Shown here: piece by piece, positions 59,445 to 64,000 of the stretch
Numbering within the stretch: the stretch's first letter is position 1
Layout: each line of letters begins with the position of its first letter
Assembly: GCF_039536245.1 (NCBI RefSeq)
Contig: NZ_BAAAYN010000029.1
Coordinates: 1 to 64,000, forward strand
DNA: 64,000 bases
Source: Cryptosporangium minutisporangium
GTDB lineage: Bacteria; Actinomycetota; Actinomycetes; Mycobacteriales; Cryptosporangiaceae
Reading direction: 5' to 3'
Position numbers and translations under genes: made by a program
The notes under the pieces: generated by a model
What the model was told of the DNA's origin: nothing
Database searches by the model: none
What the model saw: the letters and a program-made list of their open reading frames with translations, nothing else

Positions 59445-60191
59445 ATGGGCAAATACGACCCGCTGCGCCGGCACCTGGCCGCAGTGCCCGACGACCGGCG
59501 GGAAATCGGTCTGTCGTTGCGGGAAGTGGAGAGCCTGGTCGGGACGCTTCCACCGTCGGCGCGAGGCTACCGGGCCTGGTGGGGCAATCATGGCTCGTCG
59601 CCCCAGGCGGCGGCGTGGCTGGAGGCGGGGTTCGTCGTCGAAGGGGTCGATCTGAGCGGGGAGCGAGTGTCGTTCGTCCGGCCCGGGGTCGGGTACCGGC
59701 CGCTGGCGCGCGGCGACCGGCCGTCGACCGCCACCGGGGACGTGGACCACTCGGAGGCGACCGTGCAGTCGCACCTCGTCGCCCACCTGGTCCGGACCGG
59801 CTGGCGGATCGAGCGGGTCGCCGACACCGCCGCGCGCGAGCAGGGCATCGACGTCGTCGCCCGCCGGGGCGCCTGTATCCGGGCGATCGAGGTGAAGGGT
59901 TACCCGAGCCGGTCCTACGCCGACGCTCGCCGAGCCGGCGAGCGCAAACCGACCGGCCCGAGCACCCAGGCCCGGCACTGGTACGCGGCCGCGCTACTGC
60001 AGGCCGTGCTGGTCCGCGACGCGCACCCCGGCTACCGGGTGGGCATCGCGCTCCCGGACGTCCCGACCTACCGCTCACTGTTCGCGCGCAGCCATCGGAG
60101 CCTCGACGACCTGGCGATCGCGATGTACTTCGTGAGCGCGACCGGCCACGTCACCGCGACCGAGTCCAGCCCGGGCGGCGAGTGCGGCTAG
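59445..60191 (+). CDS. DUF7662-like domain fused to a PD-(D/E)XK endonuclease-like domain
   Basis: This protein has 248 residues from the ATG at 59445 (GAGGTGAT upstream). The N-terminal part (about 4-85) reads DPLRRHLAAVPDDRREIGLSLREVESLVGTLPPSARGYRAWWGNH, a pattern seen beside restriction or repair nucleases. The C-terminal part (about 105-240) has EATVQSHLVAHLVRTGW, GIDVVARR and AIEVKGYPS. These give the spaced E, D and E-x-K of a nuclease active site. It may be a restriction-type or DNA-damage nuclease; no methyltransferase partner is adjacent. Confidence 0.7.
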   Translation: MGKYDPLRRHLAAVPDDRREIGLSLREVESLVGTLPPSARGYRAWWGNHGSSPQAAAWLEAGFVVEGVDLSGERVSFVRPGVGYRPLARGDRPSTATGDVDHSEATVQSHLVAHLVRTGWRIERVADTAAREQGIDVVARRGACIRAIEVKGYPSRSYADARRAGERKPTGPSTQARHWYAAALLQAVLVRDAHPGYRVGIALPDVPTYRSLFARSHRSLDDLAIAMYFVSATGHVTATESSPGGECG

Positions 60192-60280
60192 GCCGCGCCC
60201 AACCGCACCCAACCGCGCCCGGCCGCGCCCAACCGCGCCCGGCCGCGCCCAACCGCGCCCAACCGCGCCCGGCCGCGCCC
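60191..60280. repeat. nine tandem 10-bp repeats
   Basis: Units alternate between GGCCGCGCCC and AACCGCGCCC (one AACCGCACCC) with an exact period of 10 bases, starting at the stop of the endonuclease-like gene. One unit is about one turn of DNA. Confidence 0.85.
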
Positions 60281-60285
60281 ACCCG

Positions 60286-60371
60286 TCACGGCTCGGCGCG
60301 CTCGGCCTCGACCAGCACGCGGCGCAGCAGCTTGCCGAACGGCGATCGCGGGACGCGGATGCGTCGTAGAT
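60286..60371 (-). pseudogene. C-terminal remnant of an acyl-CoA ligase-like gene
   Basis: A minus-strand frame reads RRIRVPRSPFGKLLRRVLVE followed by AERAEP and a stop at 60286-60288. This resembles the last motif of AMP-forming ligases (PRNxxGKxLRRxLR) with its catalytic lysine. Nothing ligase-like lies upstream, where the DoxX-type gene occupies the strand. Confidence 0.4.
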
Positions 60372-60399
60372 CCCCGCGATCGGCCGACGACCCGCGCGG

Positions 60400-60795
60400 C
60401 TAGGACTTCGTCGCGGCGCGCGCCCAGGCGACCAGGGCGGGCTGACCGAGCAGACGCAACGCACGCTTGCGGTCGCTGTCGAGCCCGAACCCGTCCTTGC
60501 GCTCGACCAGTTGGGCGACGTTGCCCGGGAACACCGCGACGAAGAACCCCGCGACGAGCGTGCCGAGCCGTCGGCGCGCAGGCTGGCGCCAAGTGGTGAG
60601 CAGTGACGCGCCGAGCGCGATCTCGACCACGCCCGAGCCGAGGACGACCGTGTCCGGGTCGACCGGCATCCAGCTCGGCACCTGGGCCTGGAACTCCTCG
60701 CGCAGCGTGGTCAGGTGGCCGACGCCGGCGCCGACCAGGACGGCGCCGAGCGCGACCTGACCGGCAGCGCGCAGCGCGCGGGTGGGGCTGGTCAC
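60400..60795 (-). CDS. DoxX-like membrane protein
   Basis: This protein has 131 residues from the GTG at 60795 (GGAGAG upstream). Four hydrophobic segments are seen: QVALGAVLVGAGVGHLT, LGSGVVEIALGASLLTTW and LGTLVAGFFVAVFPGNVAQLV among them. The spacing and FPGN motif fit the DoxX/YkgB-like family of small quinone-related membrane proteins. The function is not known. An upstream extension to 60987 crosses a tandem repeat and is rejected. Confidence 0.75.
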   Translation of the reverse strand: MTSPTRALRAAGQVALGAVLVGAGVGHLTTLREEFQAQVPSWMPVDPDTVVLGSGVVEIALGASLLTTWRQPARRRLGTLVAGFFVAVFPGNVAQLVERKDGFGLDSDRKRALRLLGQPALVAWARAATKS

Positions 60796-60860
60796 CGGGC
60801 TCTCCGTTCGTCGATCTGGGACGGACGCCCGCAACGTATCCCGTCGGCGCCCCCTCCGCC

Positions 60861-60910
60861 CGACGGAGCCCGACGGAGCCCGACGGAGCCCGACGGAGCC
60901 CGACGGAGCA
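60861..60910. repeat. five tandem 10-bp repeats
   Basis: CGACGGAGCC occurs four times in a row and CGACGGAGCA once, between the DoxX-like gene start and the aldo/keto reductase stop. Confidence 0.85.
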
Positions 60911-60922
60911 GAGCCGGGTCCG

Positions 60923-61858
60923 TCAGCGCCAGGCCCGGGCCGATCGGGTCGCCCAGTACTCCGCGGGCGCCTCGGCCAGCTCCCCAAGCCGGGCCAGCAC
61001 GTCCGGCGGCAGCGCCACCGCCGCGGCGCGCAGGTTCCGCGCGATCTGGTCGACCGTCACCGCGCCGGTCAACACCCGGGCAGCCCACGGCTGGGCCAGC
61101 GCCGCGGCCATCGCGAACTCGTCCAGTCCGAGGCCGAGCCGCTCCGCGATCGCGGCCGCGGGTCCGGCGCCCTCCACCTCGGAGAGTCGTCCGTTCGCGA
61201 GGCACTCCTTGACCACGACGTCGACGCCGGTCGCCGCGGCGTCGGCGAGCGCGGGCCCTACCGAGGGCTCCAGGAGGTTCCACGTCGACTGGACGACGGA
61301 GAACAGCGGCGCCCCGTCCACCACGACGCCGAGCGCGCGGCGCACGGTGTCGGCCTGTGCCGGGCCGGACGTCGACAGGCCGATTCGGACACCCCGCTCC
61401 CGCAGCTGCCCGAGCTCGTCGAGCAGCGAAGAGTCGTCGAGCGCCGGGCTGTCGGGCGTCACCGAGTGGATCTGATAGATCGCGACGGCGTCGCCGAGCA
61501 GCGCCTGGGTCTCCGCCCACTGCCGGCGGAACGCCGCGGGGGAGTGGTCCTTCACCTCGTGGACGTCGCGGTCCGTGCGCCACTCTCCGACGTACGTGTA
61601 GCCCCACTTGGAGGCGACCACCAGATCGTCGACGTCCGGCCGGGAGCTCAGCCACGCGGCGAGGAACTCCTCGGCCCGCCCGTACGAGCGGGCGGCGTCG
61701 ACGTAGCGCACGCCGCCCGCGTAGGCGGCGTCCAGCACCGCGGCGGTGCGGGCGCGCATCGCGTCCACCGACCGGTCGTCGCCGAGGTCGTCGGCGCGGC
61801 CGGCGGTCAGGTAAGCGGGCCGCCCGAGGGCGGCCAATCCGAGCCCGAGGCGGGTCAT
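60923..61858 (-). CDS. aldo/keto reductase
   Basis: This protein has 311 residues. AAYAGGVRYVDAARSYGRAEEFL carries the catalytic Asp and Tyr, ASKWGYTYV the Lys region, and IYQIHSVTPDS the His. These place it in the NADPH-dependent AKR superfamily. It overlaps the MBL-fold gene by 4 bases (61855-61858), so the two form one operon. The substrate is unknown. Confidence 0.9.
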   Translation of the reverse strand: MTRLGLGLAALGRPAYLTAGRADDLGDDRSVDAMRARTAAVLDAAYAGGVRYVDAARSYGRAEEFLAAWLSSRPDVDDLVVASKWGYTYVGEWRTDRDVHEVKDHSPAAFRRQWAETQALLGDAVAIYQIHSVTPDSPALDDSSLLDELGQLRERGVRIGLSTSGPAQADTVRRALGVVVDGAPLFSVVQSTWNLLEPSVGPALADAAATGVDVVVKECLANGRLSEVEGAGPAAAIAERLGLGLDEFAMAAALAQPWAARVLTGAVTVDQIARNLRAAAVALPPDVLARLGELAEAPAEYWATRSARAWR

Positions 61859-62934
61859 CCGGCGACCCGGACGCGCGGAGCACCACCGGGGGGACCGGCC
61901 GCCCAGGACAGTTCGCCGCGGCCGACCAGGTGCTGGACGTGCGCCGCGGTCTCGCCGAGCGCGGCGAACCGCATCCGGCCGATCTCCGCCCACGGTCGCG
62001 ACCAGGTCAGGGCGGACGCGACCTGCCACATCGTCGGCTCGCCGAGCGCACCGACGACCGCGACCAGCTCCCGGCACCGCTCCTCGTGGTGGGCGATCAG
62101 CTCCGCGGCCCGCACACCCAGTCCGCGGAACCGGTACTCGTGGGCGGGTAGCGCGTCGTGGTCGTCGTAGTCGGCGACCTTCTGCAGCGAGGCGAGGAAG
62201 TCCGCGAGCGGTGCGCCCTCGGCCGACGGGTTCAGCCCGATGTTGGGGCTGATCCGCGGCAGCACGTGGTCGCCGGTGAGCAACACCTTCGCCTCTTCGT
62301 CGGCCAGGCAGATGTGGCCGGGCGTGTGCCCGGGAGTCCAGACCGTCCGGATCCGCCTGCCCGGGAGCGGCACCAGGTCGCCGTCGGACAGGAATACGTC
62401 CGGCTCGGCCATCCGGAAGTCCGGCTCGCTGCGTGGGTTGCCGCGGGAGAGCAGCTCGTCGATGTCCTCGTCGCTCGCACCGGAGAGTCGCAGGATCTGC
62501 GTCATGCCCTTGCGGCGGACCTCCGGTGAGGTCGCGCCCATCCGCTGCGGCATGTTGTCGGCCTCGGCCGGGTGCATCGCGACCCAGGCGCCGGTGACCT
62601 CCCGCAGCCGGAGCGAGAGCCCGTGGTGGTCGGGGTGCACGTGCGTCGCGACCAAACCGACGATGTCGCCGAGCCCGAATCCGGCGACCTCGAGGCCGGC
62701 CAGCAGCGCCGACCAGGTCTCTTCGTCGTTCCATCCGGGGTCGACGACGACCACTCCGGAGTCCCCGGGCAGCAGGTAGCTCAGCGTGTACCGCAGCGGG
62801 TTGTCCGGGATCGGCACCGGAACCGACCAGATCGCGCCCGGCAGCTTCTCCACCGGCGGCAGCTCCCGCCGTCCCCAGGCCGCCTGCTGCTCCGTGCCCA
62901 GCACGACGATCCCGTCCGACCCGGTTGCTGTCAC
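61855..62934 (-). CDS. MBL-fold metallo-hydrolase
   Basis: This protein has 359 residues from the GTG at 62934. The metal motif is LVATHVHPDHHGLSLRL (HxHxDH), with a later HTPGHICLADEEAKVLLTGDHVLP. The C-terminal helical extension of about 110 residues (HEYRFRGLGVRAAELIAHHEERC onward) is typical of the LACTB2/glyoxalase II-like group. It is cotranscribed with the aldo/keto reductase. A palindrome at 62984-62997 lies upstream. Confidence 0.9.
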   Translation of the reverse strand: MTATGSDGIVVLGTEQQAAWGRRELPPVEKLPGAIWSVPVPIPDNPLRYTLSYLLPGDSGVVVVDPGWNDEETWSALLAGLEVAGFGLGDIVGLVATHVHPDHHGLSLRLREVTGAWVAMHPAEADNMPQRMGATSPEVRRKGMTQILRLSGASDEDIDELLSRGNPRSEPDFRMAEPDVFLSDGDLVPLPGRRIRTVWTPGHTPGHICLADEEAKVLLTGDHVLPRISPNIGLNPSAEGAPLADFLASLQKVADYDDHDALPAHEYRFRGLGVRAAELIAHHEERCRELVAVVGALGEPTMWQVASALTWSRPWAEIGRMRFAALGETAAHVQHLVGRGELSWAAGPPGGAPRVRVAG

Positions 62935-62983
62935 CGCTCCACCCTTCGATCCGCCCGTGACGACCCCGGGCCTCCTAGAAAGT

Positions 62984-62997
62984 AGAACCTAAGTTCT
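62984..62997. promoter_or_regulatory. inverted repeat upstream of the MBL-AKR operon
   Basis: AGAAC CTAA GTTCT is a perfect 5-base-arm repeat. It lies 50 bases before the GTG at 62934 and overlaps the stop codon of the right-edge gene. It resembles a TetR-type site; no regulator gene is adjacent within the window. Confidence 0.45.
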
Positions 62998-64000
62998 GTC
63001 CGGTGGGCGTCCGGGGTAGGGAAGCCCACATCGGCTCGGCTTGAGTTGACGCAGGGTGGATCCCGCTCCGGCCGGATCGAGGGCGGCCGTGGCCTGCTTG
63101 AACAGGTACTCGGCGCGTTCGTAGGAGAGGCGGCGACGGCCGGTGTCCGGGCACCGGCCGGCCGCCGAGGGCGTGCGAGCGGGGCCAGGTCGCCGGTCGG
63201 TGAGGAACAGCGGTCCCCGGGTGCGGCCCGCGATCAGCTCCGGGAGCAGCCGGGCGGTGCCGGATCGCCAGGTCACCCACGTGCGGCCGGCCCGTGCCCG
63301 GCGGTCGTCCAGGTCCAGGTTCTCGACGTCGAGCGCGAGCACCGTCCGTACCGGGGCGCCGGACTCGTGCAGTAACCGCCACAGCGTCCGCTCGCGCAGC
63401 GCCACGTCGGGGCGGCTCTCCAGCGCGTCGAGCAGCGACGCGTCGACCGGCGGCGTCGGCGTGCGGGTCTCGTCCCGCCGGGCGACGGCGGCCGACAGGT
63501 CCGGCAGCCCGGCCCAGGTGCCGAACGACCGGACCGCGGCGCGGTGCCGGTTCCACGTCGCCGCGGCGGTGTCGCCCCAGGCCATGGTGAGCACCGGCGC
63601 GACCGCGGCGGCGGTCAGGGCGTCCAGCGGCAGCCCGTCGCCGAGCGCGCGCCGCAGTCGGTCGAGCGTTTGGGTGTAGGAGCGCCGGGTGGTTGCGGTG
63701 AGGTCGTTGCGCTCCAGGAACTCGGTGGCGGCGGTGCCGAGCGTGGGCCCGGCCGGAGCGCTGACCGGCAGGGCGTCCGCCCGTCGGCGCAGGAACGCGG
63801 CCTCGGCGGCGTTGCGGGTCAGGGCGGCGGCTCGCTCGAACTCGCGCCGGGCTTCGTCGTGCCGCCCCAGCGTTGCCAGCAGGTCCGCCCGGACGGCGGG
63901 CAGCAGATGGTAGTCCCGCAGCCGAGCGTCGGTGACCAGGGGGTCGGCCAGGTCGAGCCCGGCCTGCGCTCCGCGGGCACGGCCCACCGCGACCGCCCGG
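62989..64000 (-). CDS. partial: ECF42-type sigma factor C-terminal region fused to a degenerate tyrosine recombinase
   Basis: The gene starts beyond base 64000; about 337 codons are visible. The first 70 residues match the TPR-like C-terminal extension of ECF42 sigma factors (DUF6596): RLRDYHLLPAVRADLLATLGRHDEARREFERAAALTRN. Without a stop this continues into an integrase-type SAM-like domain (TTRRSYTQTLDRLRRALGDGLP, WNRHRAAVRSFGTWA). A recombinase core follows (LLHESGAPVRTVLALDVENLDLDD, then PLFLTDRRPGPARTPSAAGRCPDTGRRRLSY). The usual H-x-x-R box is RQLK, and the protein ends 16 residues later without a catalytic tyrosine, so it should not recombine DNA. It could be a decayed gene or a non-catalytic DNA-binding fusion. 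Confidence 0.65.
   Translation of the reverse strand, partial: RAVAVGRARGAQAGLDLADPLVTDARLRDYHLLPAVRADLLATLGRHDEARREFERAAALTRNAAEAAFLRRRADALPVSAPAGPTLGTAATEFLERNDLTATTRRSYTQTLDRLRRALGDGLPLDALTAAAVAPVLTMAWGDTAAATWNRHRAAVRSFGTWAGLPDLSAAVARRDETRTPTPPVDASLLDALESRPDVALRERTLWRLLHESGAPVRTVLALDVENLDLDDRRARAGRTWVTWRSGTARLLPELIAGRTRGPLFLTDRRPGPARTPSAAGRCPDTGRRRLSYERAEYLFKQATAALDPAGAGSTLRQLKPSRCGLPYPGRPPDRT

Noticed and set aside
62989-64000. Active integrase with a nearby attachment site
   Set aside because: The HxxR box is lost, the catalytic tyrosine segment is absent, and no tRNA or att-like direct repeat is seen.

Overview
The DNA is very GC-rich, with GTG starts, dense bidirectional gene packing, many TetR/AraC/GntR regulators, ECF sigma factors, mycofactocin-type dehydrogenases and P450. 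This points to a large-genome, soil-type actinomycete (Actinomycetota). I cannot name the genus from the sequence alone. No rRNA, tRNA, CRISPR array or complete insertion sequence was seen.

Layout. 0-3 kb: an unassigned left edge, a membrane-protein gene broken by one missing G (501-877), and a SigE-type ECF sigma factor with its overlapping membrane partner. 3-6 kb: a membrane protein, a hydrolase/TetR divergent pair with a clear operator, and a MazG-like gene. 6-12.5 kb: a 1251-residue Ser/Thr kinase-WD40-zinc ribbon protein, a truncated haemoglobin, a GNAT enzyme and small membrane or zinc-finger proteins. 12.6-15.6 kb: an SDR-TetR-TetR group with operator, then a deletion scar joining the start of a DedA-like gene to the end of a NarL-type regulator. 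15.6-24.8 kb: an EamA exporter/MocR pair sharing overlapping start codons, a PAS histidine kinase, a kinase-fold protein, and a LacI/mycofactocin-SDR pair with operator. 24.8-36 kb: P450, a YtrA-type GntR-ABC operon behind a perfect 17-bp inverted repeat, an iron-complex-type ABC operon containing a methyltransferase, a lactate monooxygenase-like enzyme and an enoyl-CoA hydratase. 36-52 kb: a secreted protein gene interrupted by an amber codon, catabolic enzymes (SDR, FAH, amidohydrolase, intradiol dioxygenase-like), two AraC regulators, an MFS pump, a secreted lipase and an alpha/beta hydrolase with membrane domain. 52-64 kb: a full branched-chain-amino-acid-type ABC operon (livFGHM plus binding protein) divergent from a PucR regulator, an endonuclease-like gene, DoxX, aldo/keto reductase, MBL hydrolases, and at the right edge part of a gene that joins an ECF42-type sigma C-terminal region to a degenerate tyrosine recombinase.

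Themes. Many catabolic or transport genes sit beside their own regulator with a readable palindrome between them. Several genes have TAnnnT -10 boxes 5-8 bases before the start codon, suggesting leaderless mRNA. The 52-61 kb region is unusually rich in short tandem repeats (31/32, about 40, 16, 15 and 10 bp units). Several gene remnants (501-877, 14911-15292, 34914-35012, 36080-36586, 60286-60371, 62989-64000) show that this is an eroding accessory region.
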